A stretch of DNA of 64,000 nt from Edolisoma coerulescens (Eukaryota; Chordata; Aves; Passeriformes; Campephagidae), in assembly GCA_013397115.1 (NCBI GenBank), contig VWZW01002467.1:158820-222819 (forward strand), written 5' to 3'. Each line of letters begins with the position of its first letter. The first letter of the stretch is position 1. Below, in pieces: positions 1 through 13,106 of the stretch. Below the pieces are notes generated by a model, which had not been told where the DNA came from, did no database searches, and saw only the letters and a list, made by a program, of their open reading frames with translations. The position numbers and the translations under genes were made by a program.

Positions 1-2440
1 GTGCCAGTGACACCGGCACTGCCCACCAGTGTCCGCCACACCCCACCCGGGCCCCCGACCCCCACCGAGGGCTGCCTCTTGCGCTGAACCTGGCTCTGCC
101 CTCCACCCCGCACACCCAGGCGGGCGTCAGGGGAGAATTCCAGGGGCCGGAAAGTGCCTGCGGGGTGTCCAGGAAAGGAAAATTAAATTTTAGGGACTCG
201 GGAAGAATTCGGGCGTTACTGAGAGGTGTCATTGACGCCGTCACCAAGCCTGGGCATCGCACCCACGCTGCCCTGGGCACCGCCCGGAGCCTGCCAACAC
301 CCCGGGTTTGAATTGCAGCCTTTTAGGGCTGCTCGGAAGGAGCGGCTGCAGCCCGCTGCTCCCACACCCTGCGGCTCCTGCCCCCCAGCACCCCCGTGTC
401 CCTGTGTCACCGTGTCCTGGGCTGCTCCCCTGCCACTGCCCCTGCATTCCAGGGCTCCAGCACCCCCTGTCCCTGTTTCCTGATGTCCCCACATCCCAAG
501 GCTCCGGCAGCACCACTGAACCCCTCGGCCCCACAGGCACTGCCCAGCCAGCGTTTCCCCCCAGCTCCCGCATTTCCCACTGGTGTTTGACCGGTGCTTT
601 GCAGCGTCAGGCGGGATCGGGATGGGGCTGCCAGGTATTGGTGTAATTATCTGAGGTGAAAGCAATCAGGTTCGCCTAAATTAAGGAGCACTGGCGGGAG
701 CATGGGCCGCCTGCCCGGTGGGACTGAGCCACGTTGCCCTACATTTTCAGAGACATCCATGGATTTTGAGTTCCTCCGCTTGCCCAGCACCGAGTATCTC
801 CCAACCAAAGACCTCCCAGCTCAGCAGCCAAGCCTGCAAAAGCTATTTTGGGGTTGCCAACTATTTCCAGCTCAGGGATTATAATATTTTTTACTGGGGC
901 TGGGGGAAGTATGTGGATGTACTTTCCAGCGGGGACTAATGAACAAGGTGGGAATGAGCAGACGTGCGCAGGGCTGGGAGGTCAGGCCCACTGGAGAAAC
1001 ACTCCTCTTCATGCTCTGCTGCTGACCACTGTAAAATGGGATATAATTCCCTTTATTGGGTTTGCTTTGCCATGAAGTGTTGGACTCTGGCTCAGCAGTG
1101 GGGCAGGAGTGCTCCTCCAGAGCGGGCAGGGAAGAGGGGCCAACCTGGCCCTACCCCAGCAGGGTGAGCAGCACCAATGTGCAAAGGAAACGGATGGGGG
1201 GGATTAAAGAACAGTCTTTTTCTCCCCCCTTTGAGCCTCCTTTAGATCTTAGCTATTTCTCGTAATAATCACCGGGAAATTACTAGTCAGGAGAGCGGTT
1301 CCTGGGGTTATATTACCCCTTTAATCTCTCTGGCAGTGGTGCAGAATTTTAAAGGGGTTCCAGAACAAGCACAAGACAGATTTTGCTGATGGACAGAAGG
1401 AACTTCAGTGCAGCTGCTTATGGCTCAGAGAGAAATTTGGATTGCTATATATTAAAAGGAAATCTCCCCTGTTATCCCCTCCATCGCGAACGTTACAGGT
1501 CAAATGGCTTTGGGAAGACTTTATCAGTACGTCTCTCTCCACCTCCCCCAGAGCCGAGGCCGGGTTCAGGGGGGTGACCAGTTCCAATCTGTTCAGTCAG
1601 TTTTGCTCTTTCTCAGCGCTCTGCTGTCGCAGCAGAAGCCAAACCCACGGCACCAGGGACGCTCTGGGGACACACTCAGCACCTGAAGCCCATGGGTGAC
1701 AAACCAGGACCCGCTGTCCTGCTCCTTTGGCAGCAGTCGACAGCACCCAGCCCCAAAGGTGCTGTTCCAGCCCCAATCCCAGATTTTCCTCCAGCCCACT
1801 GAGAGTTTGCAGGCTTGCCCTCTGCTCTCCTCCTCTCCAACCTCTAATGTTCATGCTAAAAATCCAGAGTCCCAGCGGAATTTGGGAAGTAGCTAATGAA
1901 CTGCAAAGCTGACATCTGTAACTGCCGGCCAGGGATAACATTCTCCCCAGCTGCACAATTAAAAGTTGGAGCATTTAGTCCAATAACAAGGAAAGTTACT
2001 GCTATTGATTCAAACCAGCCCAGATCCTCCACGGCAGCTCCGCAGGACAGACGAAGTTGGGACGATCACATCTGTCCATGGACTCACACAGCACCTACTC
2101 TCATTAGCAGGTTTTAGCCTCACCCATTTCCTTTCAATTTTTACAACTCCTGTTCCATATCAGAGACTGAGATGCAAAGTGTGTTAAGATCAGCATTTGT
2201 AGGGCCAAAGTGACATGAGACCCCAAATCTCCCTGAAGATACGTGGGTCCTGAGAGCCTGACTTCTGAAACAAAGATCTTGGGCTCCTAAACCAGCTGGG
2301 CATGGACTGGGAATGCTGTGCCAGGTAAGGAAGATGGCAGGTCCCAATCCCCCAGGCTGCAGCCGCTGCCTTGGACATCCCAACTTTGCCGTGCAGCGAT
2401 GCCGAGGGGCTGCACCCACCTCACGCTGCCTGGAGAACGA
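1..2440. other. Noncoding sequence, no gene recognised
   Basis: GC-rich unique sequence for about the first 650 bases, becoming mixed after that. Open frames here are short, overlap on both strands, and resemble no family I know. A calmer AT-richer stretch at about 1200-1400 contains several TAAT/ATTA-type cores and could be a conserved noncoding element, but this rests on composition alone. No splice-flanked coding exon was found. Confidence 0.5.
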
Positions 2441-2620
2441 GTTCATCCATCTGGGGCTGTAGAAATCTGCATTTATGTTTTGTATGCTCTATAAATTCAG
2501 TGTCATAATAAAAAGGATCTAAATCTTTACTGAATAATTCATTTTCACGCATAGGGAAGAAATAATGACCTATATTACATTCCATCTATCATTTAGCAGG
2601 TTGTGGAGATTGATCGGCCG
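2440..2620. promoter_or_regulatory. Candidate conserved noncoding element (AT-rich block)
   Basis: A sharply AT-rich, non-repetitive block between GC-rich flanks, with several ATTA/AATAA cores and no coding potential. Such islands beside developmental genes (MSI2 lies on this side of AKAP1 in mammals) are often conserved enhancers. This is inference from composition; no alignment was made. Confidence 0.25.
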
Positions 2621-3419
2621 GTGGGTTTCGGAGGTCCCCGGTGAGGAGCAGGGCCCTGCCTGCTGCCCAGCTGTGGCTTCACCTGACAAACATTATTTAG
2701 ATAGAATTCCAGGGGGTGACAGGCTGGGGAGCTGCCAGGAAGTCAAAGATCATTTAAAATGCAGAATATGTCATTGCAAACAATTGGTCTTCTTGGTGCA
2801 TCTCTGCCTTGGGTGTTACCCCAGTGCCTGCAGCACCCCACAGAGCCACACCAGGAGAGGGGCTGTGCCAGCCCTGCCTCGGAGGGACACAGCACAGGGG
2901 ATTGAAGAGATGTCTACGGGGTCTGTGGTGTCAGACTGGTCAGGGTTGTCTAGGTACCATCCACATCTCCAAAAAGCTGGGCAAAGACTTCCTATGTGTC
3001 CCTGGGATTCATAACAGAGGCTTTAAAGTGCACAGCACTCAGCAGCTTGGGTTGTGGTATTTGTAGACAAAATTTCAGCAGAGTGCAGACTTGGTGGGTT
3101 GGATATTTTTGATTCCAATTCAGGCTGTCCATCCATTAACATCCACCGGTGTTTCCTCGTGGTGAGCTCTACACCTCCTCCCGTGCTGCCAGCCCCTCTC
3201 TTTGTTTCCACCTGCTCCATCACCCGAAAGGAAACCACCAAACCCAACGCCCCTGAGCGCTGCCCAGCCCTGGGGCTCGCAGCAGCCCAGGGCCAGGCAG
3301 GAAAACAAACAAAAACCACCGAGTCTGGCTGCGCAGGAGGGAGTTACTTAAAAACACAGCAGCCAGTCCCTAAACCGGAATTGGTTATCCCAGAACCAGT
3401 AATTTTAGGGAAGCAGTAC

Positions 3420-3800
3420 TGATTCACACCTGGTGCAAATGTGGCTCTATATTTTGGGTAGACATTGTAGTTTTTTCCCGTCAAGTTCCAGATCTGTATC
3501 AAATTATTTCAGCATTTGCTAATGAAGACATTACACTGACCTTATTAAAAACATCGTGATTTTCATCTTAACTGAGAAAACAGTGGTTTTTTCAACTGTT
3601 TCAAAAGAAGAATAAAACCCAAATATTATCAGGCCCATCTTTCATATGATAAGGGAGGAGGGGGAAGCTCTGCAAGGAAAGATTTCAAAGCCTGCTTTGT
3701 TTTCATCAGCTTTGAAATCAACAGACAGCCCTGAGAATTTTGTTTTTCAGAACCACAGTGTTTAATTCTATTTACTACTTCCAGGCAATTCTATATATAC
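3420..3800. promoter_or_regulatory. Candidate conserved noncoding element (AT-rich block)
   Basis: An AT-rich unique block with TAATGA and ATTA cores and no long open frame, between GC-rich stretches. It resembles vertebrate conserved noncoding DNA more than decayed transposon sequence. Function is unknown and the boundaries are approximate. Confidence 0.22.
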
Positions 3801-4239
3801 ACACAGCGAAAAACCCAAGCAGCTCACTTTAAACAAATCCTCCAGCTTTTTTCAGATGTGTCATTCCTCCTGCGGGTAGGATTGCAGGATACAGATCAAT
3901 TAAGTTAAAGCCAAAAACAAAGCGGGGAGGAGAGGCAGGGGAAGAGGAGGGTTTGTGCTGTGCCTGGGCAGCTCTCCCTGCTGGATCTGGCGGGGGTGAC
4001 TGTCCTGTGGGCACCTTGGCTTCACCAGAAGGAGGGGGTTAATGGGGAATTTTACAAAGACCTTTCCCAGCTCTGCTGTCTGATACAGCAGCTGGAAACC
4101 CAGCCTCTCACTCCTGTGCTTGGACATATCCAAGCACCCCAAGTTACCCCTTGTGTTGTCTCTTGCCCTGGGGTGGACGGCGTTATGCCAGAAATCCCAT
4201 TTCCTTCCCTCTCCCAAAACCAGGCTGTCTACCTTATTT

Positions 4240-5020
4240 CTCTCCCTGATTAATTTTTACCAAAGGCCTTTAAGAGCCTCTGATAAACTGCTCCCCAAGT
4301 CCAAACTAGTATTATTAACTATGAATCTTCTCCTATAAATAATTCCCAGAAGTAGATCAATGCTACCACTGAGTCAATGGATTCACTGGAATCATTTCTT
4401 CCTGTTACTCCTGGATTTTTTTCTCCCTGTCGCCACTAATCAATTATGATGATAAAACTACCCTGGAACACCCCCAAAATAAAGATAAACAGTGTGTATT
4501 ATCAGAGGCTGGGGCTGTGCGTGGCGCTGAAGATGCGTTACCTTCTCTGAGCCACATTTGTTTTCCTCTACAGACAGTTAAGGGGAAAAAAAAAGGAGGC
4601 CCAGTAAATGAATGGTCTGGTGTAACACAGCATTAATTCCCTGACCTTCCGCATTGAGTGACTAAGAATCTCAATCTCAATTATTCCTTTCATGACGGAA
4701 TCTAAAATAGACACAGCAAGTCCTCACATTCTTGCTCAAAAGCAGGAGAGGTGGAATGAGACGAGTCAGCCCGATCACACCAAAACCACATCCATTATCA
4801 GTTCCATGTCATTCAAAAAAATCGACTGCGGGAGAAAGCAAGAGCATCCAAGGAGAATTATTGCAAAACGTGCACTGGCAGGATCTGGATAAATACAGAC
4901 ACTCATTTATATATGCACATGCACTTAAAATTCACAAGTGTGGAGCTGAATCAGGGGTAGGAAAAACAAGTCACTCCCCAGAGGACACCATCGTTCTAAA
5001 TTAACAACAGGCAGATCAGA
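4240..5020. other. AT-rich noncoding stretch
   Basis: Mostly AT-rich unique sequence with several TAAT/ATTA cores, for example near 4310-4350 and 4435-4460. There is no coding exon and no repeat that I recognise. It could contain regulatory elements, but nothing in the sequence proves it. Confidence 0.25.
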
Positions 5021-6820
5021 ATTGATGAAAACACCCTGAGAGGTTGATAAGCAAAGCTTCCTCTCTGCAGATGGTGGGAATCCCTCACATTTCGAAGTTT
5101 GGGCATTCTTGCACCTCTGGCATGATGGAAATGGCAAACCCATAATTTCCTGTCTGATTTTAGAGTTAACTACTTCATTTGCTTCTTTCCAGTTAATCAA
5201 ATGATTCTCCTTGCTGATACAGCAAATTCCATGACCATTAAGTTCACATCAAAGGAGACACGAGCAAGAAAGTTTCCATGAGGCTTTAGACGCTCAGCAC
5301 AGACCTTCAACGGGCACAAAATCCTCCCAGTCACACTACCACGGATATTGATCACCCCTTCATCCATGTGTCTTTGAAGGTACTTTCCTGCAGCTGGAGA
5401 ACAAGGACAGAAGCAGGCCCAGCTGTGGGACACTGTCCGTGCAGGGGCTGTTGTCCAGCCATGCCTCTCCCCGCTGCAGCGGCACGGCCGCGTGCAGGCA
5501 GGAGCCTCGCTCCCTGCACACAGGGCTGTCGGCCTGGGGTTACCTTTAATGTAATTCCCTGGCTTTCCACGTAATTCACTGATTTTCCAGCAGCAGATGT
5601 GGATTGAGCTCCTAAGTCTGCCTTTCTGGCCAGGGCCTGGCACAGCACGTGGCAAGGCTGCAACAAGCCCGGGAGACAAGGAGTCACTCACGGCCTCTGG
5701 CCACATCCTAAATTCCAGCATTGTACGTCAGGAAGAAATGTGCCTGGGAAATGTAGCTGTAACTACATTAAAGCACCATAATTCAATTCTAACCACATCA
5801 TTAGGGAGGTGCAGATCAGATAAGCTCGGAGAGCGAGGGAGCCGGGCTTTGCCGGCTGCGGGAGCCGTGTCCCGCCGGCACCCGCGGGGTCGGGCGCGTT
5901 TTGGGCTGGGAGAGCATCGCACTCCCTCCTCGGGGATGTCTCACTCGTTTAAACTGCAAACCCACCTCTCCAGGAGGCACCCCCTCCACTCCCTCTGCTC
6001 CGACCCAGTGTCCAGTGAAACCCCTGCACCCCTCCCCTGGCAGGGTTTTTTGATCCACACGGACCCTTACCCTGATCCCACACTTCCATTCCCACATCGG
6101 AGAGGCTTCACCAGGGCGGTGCTTGCTGAGCAGGGCGAGCACTGCAGCCCATGGCTGAGCTGCTGCCCTGACTCCCCTCCAGTCCCCAGCCCTTCCCTGC
6201 ACTGCCCAGGGATCTCCAGCCTCCCCTGGTGAGGGATGGGAGCGAGGAGGAGCTGCTGGGCCTCCTCTGGAATTATCCATCTGCTGCCATCCAACGTCAG
6301 CCTCCCTCAGGGCATCAGTGCCTGGGCCAGAATCACACCCGACCACGATGTCTGGCCATGGACCGAAAACCACTCTTTGAGTTATCACCTCCTGCCAGGG
6401 AACGTGCTTTTCCCATATTTAAGCTGTTCCTCAGCTTTAAGCACCCTTTCCCATTAGATTTAAAGCACTGATGTGCCGACTGTCAAGGCCCTGGGTTCCT
6501 GGTCTGACTTTTGGGCAGCCATGAGATTAACTCTTCTGTTCCAAATCATTTTAAGCAGAGGTTAATGCTGAACTTGTGCTTCTGCCTTTGCTGAATCAGG
6601 GCTTTGCCAACTTCCTGCTTTATTTATTTGGCTTTCTGTGATTGCTGAGCCGGGATGGCAAGGATCCTACCTTGAACCTCCCCTGGGACCTCTTGTGATG
6701 AAAAGCAAAGCCTGCAAACACTGTGGAGTCTCTGCTGCATTAGGAGAGGAGTTTCATGAAGATTCATGTCTTTCATATTGTTCTATGAAATTAAAGAGCA
6801 GAGGAAGATCACTTTCGAGG
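5020..6820. other. Noncoding sequence, no gene recognised
   Basis: Mixed-composition unique sequence. A plus-strand open frame at 5597-6232 is low-complexity, proline/serine-rich and overlapped by equally long minus-strand frames, so I treat it as chance. Nothing else stands out. Confidence 0.45.
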
Positions 6821-6960
6821 AAGTGAAGATGCACTGCAGCAATTTAGTTATAAACATAATTAAGCAACTGGCCCTGACATACCCGTCCTTTCTTGGCCAA
6901 AGTTCAGCTGGAGTTTCCATTGATGTCAAGATCAAGCTATGCAAATAATTAGAACAGGCT
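6820..6960. promoter_or_regulatory. Candidate regulatory element with POU octamer
   Basis: An AT-rich block containing a perfect octamer ATGCAAAT at 6939-6946, immediately followed by AATTAG, a homeobox-type core. Further ATTA cores occur at about 6845-6865. The octamer is the classical POU-factor (OCT) site. The combination suggests an enhancer, but one octamer can occur by chance. Confidence 0.3.
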
Positions 6961-9660
6961 TTGTCAGAAGAGTAAGAGCCAAGAGAGACTTTGGGTGACA
7001 AGGTCTGAAACGATGCTCCCCTCGCTCCTTCTGAGCTGGATCCAGTTCTTTAGGTCCTTCATTCCCCCTCCAGCCTCATCCGCCTGCTTAATACTGCTCA
7101 CCCTGAGACCTGTATGAAAACCTGAGTGAGGCCCAGCTGACAGCCCAGCAGAAGTGGCTTCCAGGCTCCAGCCACTGAAGGAGGAAAGGCTGGGATCCCA
7201 CGCGGAGCACTGCGCTGTAATGAAGTCACTCTGCCACTCCAGACTTACCCAAATTACGTTGATGGGTTAATTTTGCACTTAAGGCTCTCAGCTGGGTCAG
7301 GCATTGTCTCCCTCCCCTCTGCCTGGATGCCAGATTGGGCACCACGTGTTGTGCTGGAGGTGGCACCCAGCCAGGTCAGCCTGGCACAGGTGCCTGTGTG
7401 TGCTCCGTGTGGCTGCCACAGCCCCGAGGTGACATCCCTGCTCCACCTGGAGCCTTTGTGTTCCCGTGGGATGAGGGAGTGCTGCAGAGCCTGGGGACGG
7501 GCTGGGCAGGACCAAACATTTAACCGACTGAAATAAGAACTGGGCACTCGACACTTGTTTGTCACAACTTGCTTGTGAACAGGCACAATTATAAATGTGC
7601 AATTTGTAAGTGTAAATACACGTACAGACTGGTTACAGTTAAGCAAAATCAGATTGCTCTTAAGCTGAGCTGAGAGCACTGAGCTTTGGCAGTGATATTT
7701 AGAGCTTTGCCGAATCCCTGGGTGTGGAGTGGTTTTCTAAAATTGCTGGGTTTTTAGTTTTTGTTTAAAGTAAATGTATAGTCTTTGAAGCTCCAAGGAA
7801 AGAACTTGAAAAATGTGACCTTTAGAGCTTTGATACTGGATGACAAATAAAAAGAATCCAGAGGACAATCCCCTTAAAAATATACATGGCTATCACTTAG
7901 AGAGCAGAGAAAGGAAACAAGGATGACATGTTTTGCTTGGAGGCCAGAATTGACAGCAGCCTCTTATGTTATCCTTAAAATACTGGTGGGATAACACAGC
8001 ACCAGCAAACATCTCGTGCATGCACCATTGCTTGCCCAATTTTGCAGGAGCAGGTGCTGAGCTGGGGGTGCCTGGGCTGAGCCACCAGCCGTGCCCAGCC
8101 CACGGTCCAGCGGCGCTCCAGGAGGTGACATTTGCCTCGCTGGCACTTGAGAGCACTTCAGCTTCACCTTTGCAAATGAAACTCTCTGCATCATTGGGGA
8201 GCCATGCCTGGAGGCCCACGGCAGCCCAGCAGCTATTCTTCCTGCTATTTCTTACTAGGGTGCTCTTTCAAGGGAAGAAAAAACTTGGGGAAACTGAAAA
8301 ATACTGCTGGAGTGGGCAGAAGCTCCTGGATTTGTTCTTCCTGGCCGAGGCCGTTTTGGATTGATGCAGCACTAAAGCCCTGTGGCTCTCGTGGGTTTTA
8401 GTGTGCTGCACCATCAGAGCAGCACTGCTCCAACGAGGATGGAGCGTGTAACATTTCTCACACTGCACGTAACCTTATGCAGTCCTTCCCCCTCCCCTCT
8501 TTGCTCACCTCCTTGTGTGGCTGCAGTTCACTGCAGATGGAACTCTGCTGGTCTGAATCAGCTCGGGGACAGTGTTTTGCTGTTCTGTATCAACAACAAC
8601 AAAAAAATAAAATTCAAACCAACACAAACTTAGCCGAGAAAGTAATAAGAAGGCAAACTCAATTACTGTTTCATCTGGCATTATTGTTGCTTTGCTGCTC
8701 TTTGTCAGGGACTTCTTCCAGGCAAAATTGGAGAGATTATCTTGTCTGGATGTTATGAAGTAGCTAATCCCTTCCGCAAGTGGAGGAGAGCCAAACGCTT
8801 CGTGTTGGGCCAGTGGAAGTGTAAATATGGTGACAAAGTGCTGCCACTGCTCCCTGGCTCCAGGGGCCGCCTTTTCCCAGGGCTTTGCTCGCTCCACATG
8901 TGCACAGGGCACCAAGATTTCCCCAAGATCACCCAAAAGATTTCCTCTTTCCTGTCCCAAAAGCTGCTGGAGCAGGTGGATTTGGCACACCATCTCCTCT
9001 GCTGCTGTGGGGAGCAAGAGGGAAAAGGTATTTTTAGAAGAGAGAAAGGCCACTGTTTAATGTCGCCGTGCTGGTGAGCTCGCTCCATCCCTCATCCCAG
9101 CCTCATCCCCACTCCCAGCTCCTCCCGGTGTCACCACGGGGCTGTGCAGCTGTGGGAGCCCGAGCTGTGACCCCAGGGACCCCGCTGTGTGTCCCGCTCC
9201 CTGCACAGCTCCTCCAGCAGAGCTGAGGATGAGGATGCTCCTGCCTTCCTCCAGCCACCCTGCAGCAGGGCCTGGAACAGGGACCTCAGAAAGCAACAGC
9301 AGGAGAGAAATAACCCACCTGTCTTGTGTTCACTCATTTTATATGGCACACAGGGAACTCTCCAGGGCCATTATCTCAGCAAAGACAGTCTTGTTTTCAT
9401 GTAAGAAGGGCCATTTTCTGGTCACCTCGAGGGAAGCAGGGTGAGGTTGCCTCAAACAGAAATTCTCAGAGGTCCAATCTTTATCCACACTATACATTAA
9501 CCCAGAGCAACACGTTCATGGGAACAGCCCTGACACAACACAGTACCCCACCTGCCCATGGCCCCCCACCCCTCCAAAATCCAGCAGCTCAGGTAAAAGG
9601 TATTTGCAAAGCTGGGGAAATGCTGGAAACGCGGAGCAGCCCCAGCCCGCGCGGGTGTGT
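6960..9660. other. Noncoding sequence, no gene recognised
   Basis: Unique sequence of varying GC content, without recognisable coding exons, RNA genes or transposons. Open frames up to about 180 codons occur on both strands but overlap each other and lack protein-like composition. Confidence 0.45.
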
Positions 9661-10020
9661 CTGTGTACATCCAGCCAGGGGGATGTTTAATGATAATTGC
9701 TTCTTTTCAGCAGCGAGCAATGTGCCTGGTACAACCCAAAATGATTTTGCTATTTTGACGTTGGGAAATCTGCAAGTCAAAGGTGAGGGAACGACTGCGC
9801 AGAGCAGCCAATATTAAAAATCACAATCTGGCAGCGGCGGCGCGGGCTGGCAGAGCTGGATTGCCAATCATTTTTATACCTCGGTGCTTTAAATAGCAAT
9901 AATGTGTTGAATGTGAAATTGCCTGTGCTGATGGGGGTTGCTGCACGTTATTAAAATCCAAGCGTTGGGACACACGTTACACATTTGTGATTCTTTAGAG
10001 ACATTGTTGGGGGAAAAATA
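9660..10020. promoter_or_regulatory. Candidate conserved noncoding element
   Basis: A long, mostly AT-rich unique block with several ATTA/TAAT cores, including around 9690-9705, 9870-9905 and 9945-9955. It is split by a short CpG-bearing GC patch near 9830-9855. There is no coding potential. The texture resembles deeply conserved enhancers near vertebrate developmental genes; only an alignment could confirm that. Confidence 0.28.
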
Positions 10021-11327
10021 CAAACTCCAGGGGAAATTTGAGGGAGGGGGGCCCAGGAGGTAGAGGGCGAGGGAGAGGCAGACAATCAGGTCTCTGGAAG
10101 ATCACCAGGCAAAAGGCAACAGGGAGAACACTTCAGCTCTTCTGGATATGCCCAGGAAACAGCCAATTATTTCAGAGTCGTTGGAGCGTTGTGATGCAGA
10201 TTATTCCCTCTAACACTTATTCCCTATGCAGTTCCCATTCCGTTTGCTCCGGTCTGGCCCATTCCAGATCCGCACTTGGCCCAACACCTGAGCCCTGTTT
10301 TGGAGCCAGGCTGCTGCTGTGCCTTCCTGTGCATCTCTCCCTGTACAGGGGCAGCAGCCCAGTGAAGGTGCCCTGTCCTGGTCCCCAGGGAACGGGAATT
10401 GCTGTTGGTGATGCTCCGACAGCTCTGCCTGGGTGAGGACACAGAGCTGAGTCCTCACCAAACCCACTGCTTCCCATCTCCATGGGAGCGTTTCTCCTCC
10501 CCAGTCAGGGAGTCATTATCCACTCCAACTGCCACATCCCTCCTTCTGGATGACTAGAACCCTTAATCCATGTTTTCACAGCCCTACTTAGGTACAAGCA
10601 CCCACATGCAATGCAGATCTGTATAAAAACCAGCTCTGCATAAACACACCCCTGAGAGAGGAAAAGCTGTGATGCAAACACGGTGTTATTTCCATCCATC
10701 TACGGAGTTATTGTGTAATTCCTTATCTCCAGCAGCTCCCTACCTGCTCCCCTCTCCTCTGTCACACCTTCCAGGTGCCAAACTTCTGCAAAACCTTTCA
10801 AGAATAGGATATTCTTAGCTCAGATGTACACAGACCGTGGGTTAAAGGTGACTAAAACAACAAAAACCCATATGCCTTTAATATTCTAGGGATTAATTTT
10901 GCTGCAGCATCACGGAGTGCCCTGGGCCAGGCTGGGATCCTGCCATGCAGGCAGGTGAGACAGGAGTGGGAGGTGGAGAATTGGGATGCACACTTTTCAG
11001 AACAAAGCAGAGATTTAAGGTCCTGTCATATCCCAGAGTTTTATTAGTCCATTTGCAGCAGCCATAGGACTGATTTTTTAATTAATATTTTTTAAGAGAA
11101 TAGGCATACGAGTAAAGTCCTAGTAATAAAAGGTGCCAGAACAGAATAAAACCTGAAGTATCTCTGTTCCTCACTCTCATGGACCTCATGCTCTTTCAAC
11201 AAGGTCACACAAAAACAGCAGCTGAGCCTGTATTTCTCCAGCCCCTTCACAGCTCCTCTCCTCACACATTCCAACTTTGCTCAGTTTGTCACTAGCAACC
11301 AGCAGCGACATCACCTCGAGTGGCAAC
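10020..11327. other. Noncoding sequence, no gene recognised
   Basis: Unique noncoding sequence. An AT-rich patch lies at about 11040-11160. No coding exons or known repeats are recognised. Confidence 0.45.
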
Positions 11328-11370
11328 ATCATCCATCCATCCATCCATCCACCCACCCATCCATCCATCC
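11328..11370. repeat. Tetranucleotide microsatellite (ATCC)n
   Basis: About ten tandem copies of a four-base ATCC unit, with two variant units (ACCC) in the middle. The sequence shows this directly. The array is likely length-polymorphic. Confidence 0.95.
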
Positions 11371-13077
11371 CACGGCACGTCACTGCTCAGGAGGAGCCGC
11401 AGCACTGGCGGGCCTCAGACCCAGACAGCCAAAGGGTACAAAACAATCAAAATAAAAAGCCTGAGAAAATGGACTTTAAAATGTTAAATAGGAAAAGCAA
11501 AGGCTCCAGGCAGAGGCTGGGGGATGCATTGTGCTCAGAGGGAAGGCAGCCCAGCAGTGGGGGGCAAAGTGCCGCCTTCCCAGCAGCCGCGGCGCAGAGG
11601 CGACGGCGAGATATTGATTTGATAAGCAGATGAGCTGAAATTCCAAATGCATTGGAGATGCTGATAGGAAGAAAAGAGGTAGATGGAGAGACAGGGGAAC
11701 GCATGAGGAACAGCTGTGTACACTGAGATGTCATGGAAAATAGAAGGTCATCGGGATCCATGAAATTCTCCAAAGAAATAGGGAAGTGGAGATCACAGGG
11801 AGACAGCAGATGTTTTTGTGCCAGGACAATGATGGAACCATAATTACAGCGAGATGGAGTGTCCTGCACAGTCCCAGCAACACGGAAACAAAACAAACCC
11901 CAACCAGACACGTTTGATTGGCAAGTGGAAAAGGCTACAAAAAAGTAATAAGCATTTAGCCCTTCCATTACAGAGGAGTCAGGCAAGGGGAAGAACGAGG
12001 GCACCTCTTCACTGTAGAGCCAGAACAGTGCCCGAGAGGTCAAGCTGCTGACAAAAATCTGGATTTGTATGGGCCTCACACATGGGAGAGCTGGGGGCTC
12101 ACAAGGAGTTTTTCCCCCATTTTCAGTAAGGGGGGGCACAGCACACTCAGCCTGGGGCTGGGGGGCTCAGCAGACACTGGGGCAAGAGCTTCCTCCCCAT
12201 TCCTGGGCAAACCCACCCCGGGTGTCTCACCCTGCTCAAGGGCAAAGCCCAGGCAAACAGAGCCTGGCACAGGCTGTGGCACCCTGGGGGCTTGTGCCAT
12301 CTCAGCTGCCACTGGCAAGTGTCCCAGGGGTCCAGAGAACGAGCACGGTCTGAATCCGGGGTCAGGGTTGTGTGCTTGGAAGCTCAGCTGTCCCTGCAAA
12401 CAGCCAGCCCTGGGATGTGACAGCTCTGCCAGGAGCAGCAGCAGCGCTGGGACACCGAGGGGAGCCAGAGCTCCTCGCCCAGGGGACCTCTCTGCATGCC
12501 CAGCACACACCGTGACCATCTCAGCGGGAGCATTTTCCCCGGGCTCATTCATTCCTCTCTGGCTGTTGCCTCTGTAACAATCACGCTGAACTTTGCTTTT
12601 CACTTTCTGCACTTGCAAGTCCATGTTCAGTGTGAGGACAACAAGCTCACTTCATTTCGGCTGGGGGGACAAAATGATCTTATTTTAGAAAAAAAATAAT
12701 CTTGTTTCTGTGTTCTGAGGCAGCTCTGAGGGAAAGGCACGCCACGATCACAAAACACATCCAAGCAAATTAGGGGTCTGTCTCTGTGAGTGAAAAGTAA
12801 CACTCTCCCTTTATCATCTCACATCCAGACACTGTGTAAGGACAAACCTGCACAAGCAGAGATACAATCTGGACCTGCGAGCAGAGAGGAACATCCCAGG
12901 CATGTAAATCAAGGTCCTATAGACGCAGTGTACAGCCGAGATGATGCATCTCCCTTCAAGGACTGCGAGCCCGAGCGGCCGCGCTTCCCCGGCGCGGCTC
13001 AGCCCGAAGCGGCGGAGCGGGGCTGGGCTGGTGCTCGAGTGCCATCTGCTGCTCTGTGCCCGACAGCGGGACTCGCT
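11371..13077. other. Noncoding sequence with a small CpG-rich patch
   Basis: Unique sequence without a recognised gene. Near 12965-13050 there is a short patch with many CpG dinucleotides, including a GCGGCCGC-like site, which could be a minor promoter or exon of an unannotated transcript. I see no convincing open frame or splice pair to support a gene. Confidence 0.35.
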
Positions 13078-13106
13078 TCCTCCTCCTCCTCCTTCTCCTC
13101 CTCCTC
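13078..13106. repeat. Trinucleotide repeat (TCC)n
   Basis: A run of TCC/CTC triplets with one TTC interruption on the plus strand; it reads as GGA/GAG on the minus strand. It creates a poly-Ser/Leu/Pro or poly-Arg look in chance open frames, which is one reason those frames were not called genes. Confidence 0.9.

Noticed and set aside
5597..6232. 211-codon plus-strand frame
   Set aside because: Low-complexity composition, overlapped by equal-length opposite frames, with no recognisable domain or splice support.
12065..12624. Overlapping 170- and 182-codon frames on opposite strands
   Set aside because: Typical of GC-rich noncoding DNA. There is no family match and the composition is Gly/Pro/Ser-biased.
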